The position numbers and the translations under genes are program-made. Shown in pieces: positions 13,090 through 25,553 of a stretch of 64,000 nucleotides of DNA. Numbering within the stretch: position 1 is the stretch's first letter; every line of letters begins with the position of its first letter. Origin of the DNA: Acridotheres tristis (lineage: Eukaryota; Chordata; Aves; Passeriformes; Sturnidae); assembly GCA_037013685.1 (NCBI GenBank), contig CM072884.1, forward strand, positions 102,165,548-102,229,547. The letters run 5' to 3'. The notes under the pieces were generated by a model that was not told the origin of the DNA, searched no databases, and worked only from the letters and a program-made list of their open reading frames with translations.

Positions 13090-14174
13090 CTGGGAATGCA
13101 ATAATACCTCCTGCTTGACCAGCTTGGTAAACTTCTGGTTTGGTAGATGAGGGGAAGGCGGTGGATGTTGCTGACCTTAATTTCAGTAAGGTGTCCCATA
13201 AGATCCTCACAGAGAAGCTGATGAAGCATGGGTTGGATGAGCAGACAGTGATTATAAACTGGCTGTGTGGATGGGCCCAGAGGGTGATGATCAGTGGCAT
13301 GAAACTGGAGGCCAGTAGCCATCAGTGTAATCCAGGGGTCAATACTGGGTCCAGTCCTGTTCAAGATCTTTGTTAATGATGGGCAAGATTTTGCCCTCAG
13401 CAGATTTGAAGATGACACAAAGCTGGGGGGAGCGGCTGGTAGGTGTTGCCATCCAGAGAGGCCTTGTCAGGCTGGAGAAATGGCATGACAGGAACCTTAT
13501 GAAGTTCAACAAGGAGAAATGCACTCCCGCACCTGGGGAGGAAAAATCCAAGGCACCAGTATATGCTGGGGCTGCTCAGCTGGAAATTAGTTTGATAGGA
13601 AAGAACTTGTGGGGTCCTGGTGAACACCGAGTTGAACATCAGCCCCCAGGGTGTCCTTGCTGCAAGGACGGTGAGAGGGATCCTTGTCTGCTGTAGGCAG
13701 AGCACTGACAGCAGGTTGAGGGAGGTGATCCTGCTCCTCTGTCAGCACTGGTGGGCCACACCTGGAGTGCTGTGTCCAGCTCAGTGTTCCACGTGGGAGA
13801 CAGGGACATATGGAGGGAGACTGAGAGAGATGGGACAGTTCAGCTCAGAGAACAGTCTCACTGGGGAATCTCAATGTGTAGAAACACCTGAAGGGAGAAT
13901 GGGGCCAGGTGCTATGCAGTGGGGCCTAGTGACAGGATCAGAGGTGATGGGCAACGCTGAAACACAGGAGGCTCCCTCTGGACACCTGGAACCATTTTTT
14001 TTACTGTGAAGGAGACTGAGCAGATGTTTCCCGGGGAGGTTGTGAAATCTTCCTGCCTGGAGCTATCCAAAAGCTGTCCATACAGGTGTCTCTAGGTGGG
14101 CAGGCTTGTGCAGGTGGTTGAGCCATGTCACCTCCCAAGGTCATTCCCAACCTCAACCATTTTGTGGTTCTAAC
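13090..14174 (+). mobile_element. CR1 LINE, about 1.1 kb, partial reverse transcriptase
   Basis: This is the longest mobile element in the window and is 5'-truncated. Translation in shifting frames gives recognisable CR1 reverse transcriptase blocks. 13140-13376 includes VDEGKAVDVADLNFSK, where the usual catalytic aspartate of the LDFSKAFD motif is replaced and neighbouring residues are deleted. At about 13405-13430 a FEDDTKLG block stands for the FADD catalytic motif. At 13476-13520 there is LEKWHDRNLMKFNKEKC. The rest (13720-14174) is the C-terminal domain and 3' UTR, ending in ccattttgtggttct where CR1 normally ends in ATTCTGTGATTCT repeats. Several frameshifts and stops show that it is a dead relic. 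Its short frames at 13140-13376, 13370-13696 and 13620-14009 are pieces of one ancestral frame, not separate genes. Confidence 0.93.
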
Positions 14175-16658
14175 TAGGATTCCTTACTCAGTCTTTCTCT
14201 GACATCATATACTCTATAAAATCCATATGAACCTGGATATTTTTTGTGCTGTTTCCATGTTTCTTACTCTATTCATGTTCTGAAGTAATATACACCTTTA
14301 GGATAAGTTATTTTTTTTCTTCTCAAAGTTATACTGTTTCTTCTTTGCACTTCCTGCTTCCACACTGGTTTTCCTCCTTCCCTCCCTTCTTTCTCCATCT
14401 ATGTGGATTAATTTTCCCTATCATGATATTTTTGGCTGTTCAAGGTGCCCACCCTGCTTTTCTTTTTCACTCCTCTCTTGCCTAAAAGCCCAAATCTCAC
14501 ATCTATCACTACAACTGTTTTCTTCTTTTTTTCCTTCAACAGCAGAGATCATATCTGCAGCCTGTCCCTCCCACTATCCCACTCCACTTTCCCCATCCCT
14601 GCTATTAGGTCTCCTTGACAATTTTTCCTAAGCCTTTTCTCATCTCTACTCCTGCCCCCTATGTGGAATATCTTCTAAATCAAATCACTCATCCCAGCTT
14701 TGTCACTAAACAAGATTTCAGAAGAAATAATTAAAAAATGAATAAACACAAATATTTCCCCACAGCACTGAGTGTAGGAAAGGTTGTGCTATTATGATTA
14801 TAATTAAAAACAAAACCTGTCTCTGGTAGTGTCAGTATGTCTGGTAGCTTCAATTTCTCTCATATCACACTGATATCTGCTTCTTTTTTTGTGTGTTGTG
14901 GAGTGCCTCTGGCTTCTGCTGCTCTCCTGGGAGAAGGAGGAGGGCTTAACATGAGCAGTGTGGCTTGATATGAGCAGTCTGACTTTGCCAGCTGGAGTTT
15001 AAATGCCCCCTTCACTTATCCCCTAGGACATCTTTGTTGTGACTTCTGACTCAGCACTGTGGGGTTTATTATTATCACCTATTTTATCACATCGTTGACA
15101 ACTACAGCCCCCTCTCACCTGCAGGTTACTTTTTCCTGTTTGTCTCTTCTGAAGATGCAGTGGTAAAGTCCCAGAGTGGTGTGTAAACTGAAACCTTTAC
15201 TACCCCTGTATATGATTGTTTTAAGAGAATTCCTTTGTGGGATCCTGTCCCCCTCTGTTTGGGCCTTTTGGATATAATTCTCTCTCTCTCCCATACACGA
15301 CTCCTAGTCTTGCAGTTGATATTGATGAACTAATTTTCATGTTGTGTTTCTTTTCTTTTTAACGTGCGTTTGGTGCAGAACCTCAGGACCTGGGTGACCT
15401 GAGTCGTTGCTTTAGTCTGAGTCTATCAGGGTAGACCTTCAGGCAGCTACTACACTACAAACATCAGATTAATTGGTCTTTTTATCAGCATTTAAGGAGG
15501 ATGTAAATTTGGGGGCAGCCTTAAACAATTTCCAGATCATCAGGAATCCTGGAAAGAGGGAGTTATGGAAGGAGAGTGTTCCATAATAAAGAAATATGGG
15601 GAACCTTCCTTTTGACTTCTGCTTTTTCAACTGCTGAGTCAGTGCTTAATCAAGCACCAGTTCTGTGAAAACTCACAGGCATGAAGCACATGAATCAGCT
15701 TATAGTATACACTGGTGAGGACACCCTTGAATTTTGGTAGGGTCGGAGCCCAATTTAAGAGTAATCCTACTGACCACTGGATGTCACTGCGACACTGCAG
15801 GAATGAAAATTAAGGCAAGGATTTTCAAAAGTGTCCAAAGAATTTAAGAGCAAGAGTCCTTATGACCAACTTTGTGAATTTCCCTAAAATTAGCTGTTAG
15901 CCTACATGGCACTGGTGAATAGTGAGCTTTAATTTTGAGAGTTAGACACTCTAATCTATCAAAAATGTGTATGAATTAGTGTCACTAAAAATCGTTTGTG
16001 TGTCTCAGAAAGGGGATTCCCAAAAGAGATTCCAGTTGCACTGTTTTCTGTCATTGATACAGGGAAGATTTTGATGATAAATGAAATTAAATTACGTTGT
16101 TCAAATTAAAAAAAAAGGCAGGACAGATGGAGATTTCAAGAGCTTGGTTAATCTACTCCACTTTAGAGCTGGAATCACATAATGTCAATTCTAATTTAAT
16201 TTACTCTTATCATCTGCAGTTATTTCATAACCTCATCAGAAAAGAAACCTGATTTCTCTACTGTTATTTCAGATAATGATTTCTAAGCTTTCTATTCTTG
16301 TTCTTCCCTTTTTCAAAGATGCAAAGAAACAAAATAAAAAGTCGTAAGGACATATACTGCCATATAAAACAGCCTTATATACATGTAAAATGGCTACATT
16401 GTGTAATAATAGTAAAATAAATTGAATTCTACTAAGTAAGGAAAAGAGCAGTCTGGGACATTGGACTACTTAGCCAATGGCAGAAAATGAAAAACTAAAA
16501 AATGAAGATACACGTTGAACAGATCGCTTTAATTTGAGATAATTCTTTCACTTTTAGGTTATTGAAAGGAAAGCTTACTTGGAGAGTTGTAGAAAAGGTT
16601 GCTGATAGTAACAGAGCACTTATTGTGGCAAGGCCTGTGGGACTTAAATTATGAGTGT
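14175..16658. other. Non-coding DNA with pyrimidine-rich stretch
   Basis: From about 14285 to 14650 the plus strand is strongly T/C-rich, which opens two overlapping frames of 76-79 codons rich in Ser, Phe, Leu and Pro; these look compositional rather than coding. Nothing else was recognised up to 16658. Confidence 0.55.
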
Positions 16659-16659
16659 T

Positions 16660-16731
16660 ATAATACTATATTTAAAATATAATACTATATTTATATATAT
16701 TTATATAAATATAATACTATATTTAAAATAT
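16660..16731. repeat. AT-rich direct repeats, ATAATACTATATTTAAAATAT
   Basis: A 21-bp sequence occurs exactly at 16660-16680 and 16711-16731. A partial copy of its first 15 bp lies between them at 16679-16693, and a TATATTTATATAAA filler separates the copies. The segment has almost no G or C and would unwind or form cruciforms readily. It is most likely a small tandem expansion. Confidence 0.85.
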
Positions 16732-19700
16732 GGCAATCAAGTTTGGTCTTTAGTTAAGATTGTGGTGCAGGTGGGTGTCAGGTGTGCACATCCAGCAGAC
16801 TCAATCCATGAATTCCTCTCATGCTGCAGGAACATCCCAGCCAGCCTCTGCATACATCAGGGCTGGCTCGAGGCAGTGGCCAGCTTGAAACCAGAGGACC
16901 TTCACACCTGAGTATTTGACTGTTACATGTGCCCAAATTTTAGATAGTTTTTAACATTCCCTAAGGCAGCTCCTGCTACATGTAGTCCAATTTTTATCCT
17001 TGAAGTTGGAAATTCCTATATTTTCAATAAAGATGATTTTTGCTTGTTTTATGTTGGCTCAGATATTTGGTTTCTCTCTTGATTCTTCCACTGCAATATG
17101 GGTAGCAGAAGTAATTTTCCAACCTGAGAAACAATGGCAGCTTTTTAAGGCTAAGTAATGTCTTTCATACTCTCTCTTCATTACTTTTTGTTCACCTTCA
17201 GACAGCTGTGAATACTTCCATGACTTAATTATTATGTGGCCATCAATATCCTGAAGTTTCTCTCTAATTTCTCCTTGGTAAAATTAGAGCAATTTATACA
17301 AGTATAAATTGATGTACTTCCACTAGAGTTTTTGGCCTGTGGTTAGTATGTTGCTGTGTATTTTAAAATGTTTTAAGAGTTGCAGCCACAACAGAATCTC
17401 CTAGATTAGCTAGTCTAAAGGATAATTGCTTGACATGACGCTTATTAGCAGAATTGCACAGATGGTCAAGCCTGAGTTTTATTAATTGCTCAAGTTAAGC
17501 CTGAATTTGTTCATAATTAACGATAGATACAGTAGTAAAAATTTTTCTCAGCTCAGAAGTTGAATAAACATGACCCTCTAGAAAAGAAGCCAAAACTGAG
17601 ATGATGAATATTTATTGCTGGATTACTGGACATAAATTCAACACTAAATGGGTAAATAGTTTAATGAAAACTAGACCCTTGTGGGTCACATGCCACAAAC
17701 AGCCTGAGCTGGAAAGTGGATCAAGGGCTAAAATTAGGGTTCAGTAAAAGAGAACCTAGAGATGTGGTTGGGAATGGGGTTGGAAATGGACATCAAAAGG
17801 AAGGTCAGGGGAGCTGAGAGATTTATGCTTAGAGAACATTTGCTTTGTGGGTCAGAGGTGGGGGTCTTAGTCCAGACTTAAGATGGGAAGTAGGATTCAG
17901 GTTTAGATTTGGATTGAATGAAAGAGAGAGCCTGGAGGTGTGGTTGGAGTGGTGCTTAAAGTAGCAGAAAAAAAAATCATCTGAATGAAAGAGATTAATG
18001 GAAGATAAAGAGGTCTCAGGACCTTTCATTTAAATGGAGGAATGGGCAGTATTTGAACAGACAACAACAGAGATATTGGACAGAAACTATTTTAGAAAAG
18101 GTTCTATTAAATGTCAATGCCGTTAAAACATATAACCAAATGATATTGTGTTTTGACTGTTTATATACTGTGAAAATGATAGAGGACTTGCCTCATTAAA
18201 ATAATAAGAAAATTTCTTATGGTGAGTTTGTAGAAAAGAAGAAATATATACACTTTCTTTTATGAGATGGTAGGAGTAGTAAATCTGCTATAGGCAATAC
18301 TTTTCCATCATATATATTTGGTCTCCTTTTCTGTTCTAACTTCCTATATTCTGATCACCTTTCAAGGGGCTGCCAGTTCAACAAAAAATACAAATTTTGT
18401 TACTATAAATTATGCTGCACCTGAAAGCACCAATTTCTCATACAGAAGTTTTTCAGATTGAATGCTTTATAACTAAAGAAAGGCTGGGAGGTAAGGAGTG
18501 AAAGGATTTTTGAAAAGCTTTTAGAACCATTACCTCAGCACAGGGTTCCCTTCTTTCGTGGAAGAGAATAAAACCATTTTGCCAGAAGAGATTTCCCCTT
18601 AACTCAGAACCTGAAAATTTTCAAGCTGGCACTTCTTAGCCTTTAAAAAAACACAGTTTAGAGACAGTTACAATTATCTCCCAAACAGTTCTCAGCTATC
18701 CCAATAAGCCAGGGTGTGAAAATGGACAATGGAATTCCCTAAAAGCCTTTATAGATTTAGAGTACCACAGTCAAATACCAGCATTTCCTTTGCAGGTTTG
18801 GTAGGTGTAGCATAGACACAACTATCCTTTGCACATGCAAGGGCTTTTCTTAAGCTTTTTGTGTTTTTCCAGTCTTGGCTGATGCCAAGGTAGAGTAGCA
18901 GCTATGACATGTTGTGATGGCCTGTTTGGCAGCTTCCTTACAGACCAGTAGGGCAGCTTAGCTCAGGAGTCCTTGGAGGGAGATGGAGGCAATGAGTCCT
19001 CGGGTGGTCCTTGGGGCTGTAGTCTTGTACTGAGTAGAGCAGGAGCTGTTTCATTATACTGTGCACTACAGGGACTTAGGTACCTGTTTCCCTGTGTAAG
19101 GAATGAGTGAATGAACTAATTAATCATTAATTTCATGCCTCTCAAGCGTGAAGTTGTCTGACACTCACAAAGCCAAGGAATTGACTCTGCTCTCCTTTAC
19201 ACCTTGTTTAACCCAATAAAACAGCAATGCTTTTTTTCTTTTAATATAGGAGAGAGCTCAGAATGGGCCTTAATAACTTTCAGATCACCTTAAAGTGAAA
19301 GCAACCTTCCCCCAGAATTTATTCAGAAGACATTACAGAGAAACAAGAAAGCTCTGTGATCTGCTTCAGATCCTGAAGCATGTTGATCCCCAAAACTGCT
19401 GTCATGATGTGATTTAAGTACTTATTTGCTCAAGTAAGGTGTCCATTCTGTCAGCCAGAGGAAATTTGATGTTTGGTTGCCACAATCAAGTAAGATACAG
19501 CATTTTTGTTTGGAATATACAAGAATGGTGACTCAGAACTGTAATTTGACTTATGTTGTGGGAGTCTGCAAGATTTTCTACTTACTGCTTTTGGGTTTTG
19601 GTCACATGTGATTATTTCTGAGGCTCTGCCCAGCATGCAAGGCTCAGTTCTGCAGCTGGTGGCTGTTACAGCCTGCAAAAGCAGGTGAGTGAGGGCATAT

Positions 19701-19862
19701 GGTGGTGGGGCCTCACTTGGTCATGGACTCCTGTCTGCTGCTCTGGTTTGTTGGATGTGTAGCCTGAGCACGTTTCAGCCAGGAAGAATTAATAAGCCAA
19801 ATGCTGCCTAGACACTAAACTCATGCAAAGGAGGAACAGGGGCCAATACTGGGTTTATCACA
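16732..19862. other. Non-coding DNA containing a degenerate tandem duplication
   Basis: Unique AT-rich sequence with the ~170-bp duplication listed at 17679-17950. No gene or recognised mobile element. At 17470-17525 a smaller duplicated phrase (aagcctgagtttt / aagcctgaatttg) is also visible. Confidence 0.55.
17679..17950. repeat. Degenerate tandem duplication, unit about 166-176 bp
   Basis: TTGTGGGTCA starts at both 17679 and 17845. Further on, a block containing agggttcagtaaaagagaacc, then agatgtggttggg (about 17736-17775), is echoed as ggattgaatgaaagagagagcc, then aggtgtggttgg (about 17910-17950). The offset drifts from 166 to 176 bp, so the two units have gained and lost bases. Two copies are seen, the second incomplete. 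It has no coding potential. Confidence 0.5.
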
Positions 19863-20335
19863 GATTCATAGAATCATAGAATGGTTAGGGTTGGAAAGGA
19901 TCTTAAAGTTCATCTGTTCCAACATCCCTCCTATGGGCAGGGATGCCATTCACTAGATCAGATTGCTCAGAGTCCATCCAGCCTGACCTTGAACACTTCC
20001 AGGGATGAGGAAGCCTCTCTGGGCAACCTGTGCCAGTGTCTCACCATCCTCTGAGTATGGAATTCCTTCTTAGCATCTAAACTAAACCTGTCCTTTTTCA
20101 GTTTAAAACCAGTGCCCATTGCTCACTAGCTGACCATTAAAAAAAAAATCCCTCTCCTTCCTTATTCCAAGCAACCTTTAGGTACTGGAAGGTTGAAGGT
20201 CTCCCTGAAGCCTTCTCTTTTCCAGGCTGAACAACCCCATCTCTCTCAGCCTGTCTTTGGATGGAGAGGCTTTCCATCCCTCTGATGATCTTCACTGCCT
20301 TTTTCTGGACCCATTCCAGCAGGTTTGGGTCATGT
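19863..20335 (-). mobile_element. CR1 LINE 3' end, about 470 bp
   Basis: It begins with the hallmark avian CR1 3' terminus in reverse complement, gattcatagaatcatagaatgg (19863-19884), followed by ggttggaaaggatcttaaag and the usual block ending with the aggctgaacaacccc and ctctcagcctgtc phrases (20223-20255). Similarity fades near ccagcaggtttgggtc (20333). The element therefore runs right to left and is 5'-truncated. The 77-codon minus-strand frame at 20137-20370 is its decayed reverse transcriptase C-terminus (LEWVQKKAVKIIRGMESL), not a host gene. Confidence 0.96.
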
Positions 20336-21465
20336 GTAACTAGATTAAAGCTTTCAAAAGCAAAGAGCAAAAAAATCTTGTCTCAGGTTTTCTCACTGTT
20401 TCATGGAAGAGAGTATGATGATGTACTTTAAAGCATGATTGAGTCAGTCCTTGGTGAAGCCTGGACTCCTGGCTGGTACTACCTTGTTCCAGGCACCTTT
20501 CCAGTATTCCTCCTGAAGATGGGAAAGATGTTCATGAAAAGGGTGCAGAGAGTGCAAGGGCTCCCCTTGTGCACTGGCCATGCTCCAATCTGGTTGCAGT
20601 CCTTGAGATTTATGAGGATTTAGGTAGGCTTCATGTCCTTTGCTCTCTTTGTGTCCCAGATGGAAATGAGATTTCATACTCACAACTTCCTGGTTTCATT
20701 TCCTCATCAAATATTTGTTTGTTGTTTGTTTCTTTAGTCCCCTCCCTTGAAAATCTGCTTGTGTTTTGTATATTTATTCTTCCTAGCAGGTGCTTGAAAG
20801 ACTGAGTAAATGATAAGACATAACTGAGCTTTTCTCTGTCTGTCACAGTCCTCAGGACGTGCAAGGTCAGGCCTTTGCTGTACAAGAAGCCGACTTAACA
20901 AGGTACTAATTTACTTCAAGGAAAGAGATTACTGATCACAGTAGATTTCTACAGCAGCTGAATATATAATTAAGAATGAATAATTTATTAAAAGTATTCA
21001 GCCTTACTATCTGCTCACAGTAAGTCTGTGAGTATTTCAGAATGTACTTCTGTTTGTCATTAGATAGCTTCTGTTATCTCCTTGTCTTAGATTTATTTTT
21101 CTGACCTGTTTCCCGAACTAAAATTTGGCCATATCATTCCAAGAGTGAACAGATGTGCTGTCCTGGTTTAAGGCAAACTCTTCTTTTGCATGTATAGACT
21201 AAAAATAAAATTTATAAAGCTTTTTGAAACATAATTTTAAATATTTTTTCATTGTTGCTTAACATTAGCCCATGAAAAGGGAAAGCAAATACCCAAAATG
21301 AGCCCTTTAAAAAGACCAACAGATAACAAACAGAGCACTTGTATTATGCTTTCTGGGCAGGATTTCTGAAAAATTGTATTTTATATGTGTGTGGTTTTCT
21401 TTTTTTAATGTTTTTAAATCTAAAAGTTTGTGTAGGAATATCCAATGAGAACTGTCAAACTTTCT
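20336..21465. other. Non-coding DNA between CR1 and LTR fragment
   Basis: Overlapping frames of 62-84 codons on both strands at 20435-20885 have no recognisable content. A TGTCCTGGTTTAAGG phrase near 21160 resembles the start of some avian LTRs but has no supporting context. Confidence 0.5.
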
Positions 21466-21660
21466 GCTGTGGTTTAACATGCAGACAGTCAAATCCCACA
21501 CAGCTGCTTGCTCACTTGTCTCCCCAATGGAATGGGGGAGAGAACTGGGGAAAAAACGTCCTGGGGTGAGATAAAGGAAGTTTAATAGCACAGAAATGGA
21601 AATAAAAAGACTTCTATTGCTCCTCTTTCTACTGATAAAATAAAGAAAGCACTTTGGTCA
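21466..21660 (-). mobile_element. Endogenous retrovirus LTR, 3' portion only
   Basis: The sequence ctgctgtggtttaac, then cccacacagctgcttgctcac, then aatgggggagagaactggggaaaaaacg, then ggtgagataaagg, reads as the reverse complement of the 3' part of a widespread avian LTR, the same family I assign at 39975-40384. In the sense (minus) direction an ATTAAA-type polyadenylation signal lies at 21581-21586, in the expected place. The match fades by about 21660, so the 5' part of the LTR is missing or too decayed to see. No viral coding region is attached. Family assignment rests on recalled similarity. Confidence 0.7.
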
Positions 21661-23888
21661 GTGGTAAGGTGTGTTTTTGGGGGGGGAGAGATGAGCTACT
21701 AGAACACGAACTACTATAAGACAATTTTTCTCATTGTTATGTATCTTTCTTTTACCTGGAAAATGTAGGACACTTTAAAATAAGGAAAAAAACCTAGGAT
21801 TGTTTTTCTTTGTGAGTTTCTTCTTTCTATTATATCTTTCCCCATGATGTCATTTTTCTTGCAAACGTTCTATCAAGGATTCTTCTGCCCTACTCTACTC
21901 CTATAATTCTTCTAAGTGCATGAGCACCGTTCCTCTACTTCCTAAGGAAACAGCAGCAGTAACCTCCTTCAGCAGTAACCTCCATTTTCACCACTACTTT
22001 CTGCTTGCTGAATCTGTTCTTATCCAGATCTCAAACCCCTCGAGCTCTAGCTCAGGCCACCCCAAACATTTGCTACCCAGAGGTGTCCTGGCCCTGCATG
22101 CCCCAGATGTGGCTGTGCTTTCATCCCACTGTGTGGCAATTTCTAGTCACCACTCCCAATTGATAACACCAGGTTTTCATAATCTGCATATTTCATAATA
22201 TAAATATAAATTTCATAATCTGTGCACAGCACGTGTGAAATCCCGCACTGATGTGGATTCTAGCTTTAAAGCTTAGGGATACAATCAAAAGCTCTGAAAA
22301 TGTCTCTTCTTTCCTCTTACATTGTCACTGGGTTCAGGAAACCATGCCTGCTGTATCCTGCAATATCCTGGGAGATTCCAAGCCCCCTGTTTTGTGGTTG
22401 CTCCCTTTTGTTGACAGCTGATCTGCTACCAAGACTCTGGAGATGTGGGGGTTGAAAACATCGTGTCTCTTTCCTTTGCCACCTGTAGTCTACTAATTTG
22501 CTACAAGGCAGGGTTCCCTGTCACCACATCTGTGGTGGGGGCCTCTGGGTCTGTAGAGAGGATTGAAATGAAGGCACCATGTGGTGAAACTGCATGTGCC
22601 TCAGCCATAGCATGTAGCAAATTGACCTAATTGGAAAGTTGCAAACTTTTTTTTTCCAGCAGAACCTCCTTTCCTAATTTTCCATATGAGGGAAGGGTTT
22701 CCATTCCCTAACCAGCAGTAGGGAAGCTACTCCTTTGACTTTTCCATTTTAAATATATAGCTTCTGGGGCAAAAATCTGGCTGTGAATCAGTACTTGATG
22801 GGAGGATCACAAAGAGAGCCTTCTGATTCTGTCCTCTGCCTGCTGAAGCCTGACACAGCAGGAGAGACTTGCTGGGTGCTGTGTGCTGAGAGTGGAGCCA
22901 CATTTCTGTGATTCTCCAGCCTTTTTTCCACCATGCTTTTTCTTTTCTTTTTGTTATTTAATTTATGAATAGATGTTATTTATTATGAATAGATATTTGA
23001 GTATTAATGTTACTTATAGTACAACATGTTCGCAGCAAGTTGAGGAAAACTTCTTGGCAGGGGTGGGGTGGAACAACGATTTGGTGACTAATATCTGGTT
23101 TTTAGCCTGTTTTTTAAAGAAAGACTAATATAATGTCTGTAAGAGTGTGTACAAGTGAGAGAGGGATGAAACACAGCAGAGTTTAAATGCTGTCACATTT
23201 TACTGCTAAGTTACCATTTTTTCTCTGACAAAAGCTGATAAAATACAAGTTCTATTTAGGCATGGGATTTATAGTTACTTTAACATATGCCCTGAAAAAA
23301 TGTGTATCTACGGGGGATAGTAGTTCATGGAGAAAACAAGTTGGTGCTGAGAAGTTCAATTACTCTCCTGAAATATCAATAATGTAGCTGGAAGAAAGAA
23401 AAAACTACAGGCCATGTCCTATATTGGATGTATTCTCAAAACGTCTATAAAGGCTTGCTGCCAGCAGCAAGAAAGTAATAACTATAAATGTTGCTCAGTG
23501 GGAAGACTTGGTGATAGAGCCCCTCTGCTTGAAATTTTACTGAAGCCCTGTCAACACAGAATAACTTTCATGTTTTTGCATTTTTATTATCATTTGTATT
23601 ATTCTTGGCAGATGCATGTGTTCGCAGGTGAACTCAGGGTCTCCCTCCTGGAAAGGCTCTCTATCTTTTCAAGTCACTCAGGGTAAGCCTGCAGTTTCTT
23701 GACTCTGAGATCTGCTGAAATACATTTTGAACATACTGTTCTAGATGGTCACTGTAGCACTTCCTAAAGTCCCACTCTATTCTCATACAGAAAGCTTATG
23801 CAGCAGAGTGAGCAATGTAATTTTATTCCTTAAAGAGTTACCAAAATCTTCCTGCAATTCCTTTTATTTGACAGCTGTGGTTGAATTT
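21661..23888. other. Non-coding DNA
   Basis: Nothing recognised except an 8-G run near 21679-21686. Frames reach 92 codons (21920-22198) without domain content. Confidence 0.55.
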
Positions 23889-23944
23889 AATAATAACAAT
23901 AACAATAGCAACAATGATGACGATGATGATGACGATGATGATGA
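23889..23944. repeat. Compound trinucleotide repeat (AAY)n-(GAY)n
   Basis: AAT/AAC triplets run into GAT/GAC triplets. In one frame they would read as poly-Asn followed by poly-Asp, in another as repeated Met/Thr codons. There is no surrounding coding frame with support, so this is a microsatellite rather than an amino-acid repeat of a protein. Confidence 0.9.
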
Positions 23945-25511
23945 AGCAACCCCCAACATTTCTAGGCTTCTTGAGGCAAAGTGTTATGTGTTTTTTTCCT
24001 CTTCTTGAGGTACTGGCACCCATGCCTGGTCTCAGCAGCACAAGATCTTATGTACCTGAAAACAACAGAGAACATTGTGTGGTAGCACTGTCACATGTGG
24101 GAGCTGACAGAACTTTGCCATTGCACAGGATAGCCCTTTAACAAAAGAGCTCCTGAGGAATCTTCTGAGCTTACTTCTGATGGAGAGAGATTGCTGACCT
24201 GAGGTGGTGAAACAAATAGACTGAAGAAAGATTCAGGCAAATGAATTGATGTTTTTGTTTTCTAAGGAGCTTGAAATGAACAATAGACTCTTCCTCCCTT
24301 TAATTTTTATAACCATTCTCAGCTGAAGGTTTTAAAATGTTTTTACAGTTGTTTTACATATTTCAAAATAACATTTATTAGCCTAATACCTCTAATTATG
24401 CATGATGGATGAGTCATATGTAGAGTGTGCTCCCACATTTCTTCATTTGAATTCATATACATACTTACCTAATTTGGCAGCAGTGGCATGGCTACATGTT
24501 AAATGAAATGATCCTGCTAAGATTAACTCTCAGAGACAGACCTATAGTGCAACAAGGACTTTAGGATTTGGATCCTTCTAGGTTTTCCCAATTTTTTCAT
24601 TGCAGGGATCATTACTTAACTCAAGCTCAGAAAAAAAACGTGTGAAGGTGGATTGGTGTGAATCTGTCTTTTGATTCAGACAGTGAAATTTGGTGTTCCT
24701 ATTGAATAAATTTGTTCAGTAAAGAGCAGTTCAGTTACTTTGGGGATGAACACTTTTAGAGAGAAGAGGAAAGAGCTTTAGAGTGGGCTTACGTTAGTAT
24801 TTAATTTTGGAGAAGCAGAGTGTTTTTGAAGCAAATGTCCCAACTTCTTCCTTGCTGTGCTGCAGTTTACACCTGGGAGAAATTCCAGGACATGGATTCC
24901 TGATTTCCACTGTCATAGAGATGGTCTCTGCTTGCTCAGGTTTGCTCAGTCCAGATGAACCCTCCTACAAACACCAATAATGTGGCTATCAGGCCCCCAG
25001 TACCACCAGTTTGCTACCCTCACACTGCAAGGCAAAGCAGACAGAGCTTCACTGGTGTGAAGCCAGTGTGACCCTTCATTTGGATGATGGAACACATGAA
25101 AAATATGCCAGAGCCTCTTACTATAGTTTATGGTTGTTGTCAAACATCTACAAAGTGGAGATGCTCCCTGCCCACAGAGTTCGTGTTTTTGTGTGGCAAC
25201 TCTGTGTGATGGAGAATATGTTAATACACCCAAATAATCCCTGAGGGGAAAAAAAAAAAATATGATTTTCAGTCTGGAAAGTAATGTATTGAAAGTCATT
25301 CATTCAAAGGCAGGTTTAGCTCCTGTGGCACCTGTGGCTGGGAAGGTGCTGGAGGCCTGCATTTTGGTCTTCTGCACCTTGACTATGTACTTCTTGCTCC
25401 CCAGATGCTGTAAGTAAGTGATATACTTTCTGGCAAAGGAGAAGGTGCAGCTGCTTGAGCTGTATTTTTTTATTATGAATCCTTATTGCATTTTGTGCTG
25501 TAATAAATACA

Positions 25512-25513
<2 letters not shown>
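23945..25513. other. Non-coding DNA
   Basis: No gene or mobile element recognised. It includes a 13-nt poly(A) near 25249-25261. A 117-codon minus frame at 24946-25299 is not recognisable and has no initiation or splice context. Confidence 0.55.

Positions 25514-25551
<38 letters not shown>
25514..25551. repeat. (CA)19 microsatellite
   Basis: Nineteen perfect CA dinucleotides; likely length-polymorphic. Confidence 0.97.

Positions 25552-25553
<2 letters not shown>

Noticed and set aside
13140..14009. Apparent genes of 78, 108 and 129 codons in succession on the plus strand
   Set aside because: They are frame-shifted pieces of one decayed CR1 reverse transcriptase.
21159..21185. TGTCCTGGTTTAAGGCAAAC, like the 5' start of some avian LTRs
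   Set aside because: Orientation disagrees with the minus-strand LTR fragment 300 bp away, and no further LTR sequence follows.
25316..25470. Minus-strand frame reading like a protein C-terminus (ARKYITYLQHLGSKKYIVK)
   Set aside because: I could not match it to any family, there is no clear acceptor upstream and the frame is short. A retrogene fragment is possible but unsupported.
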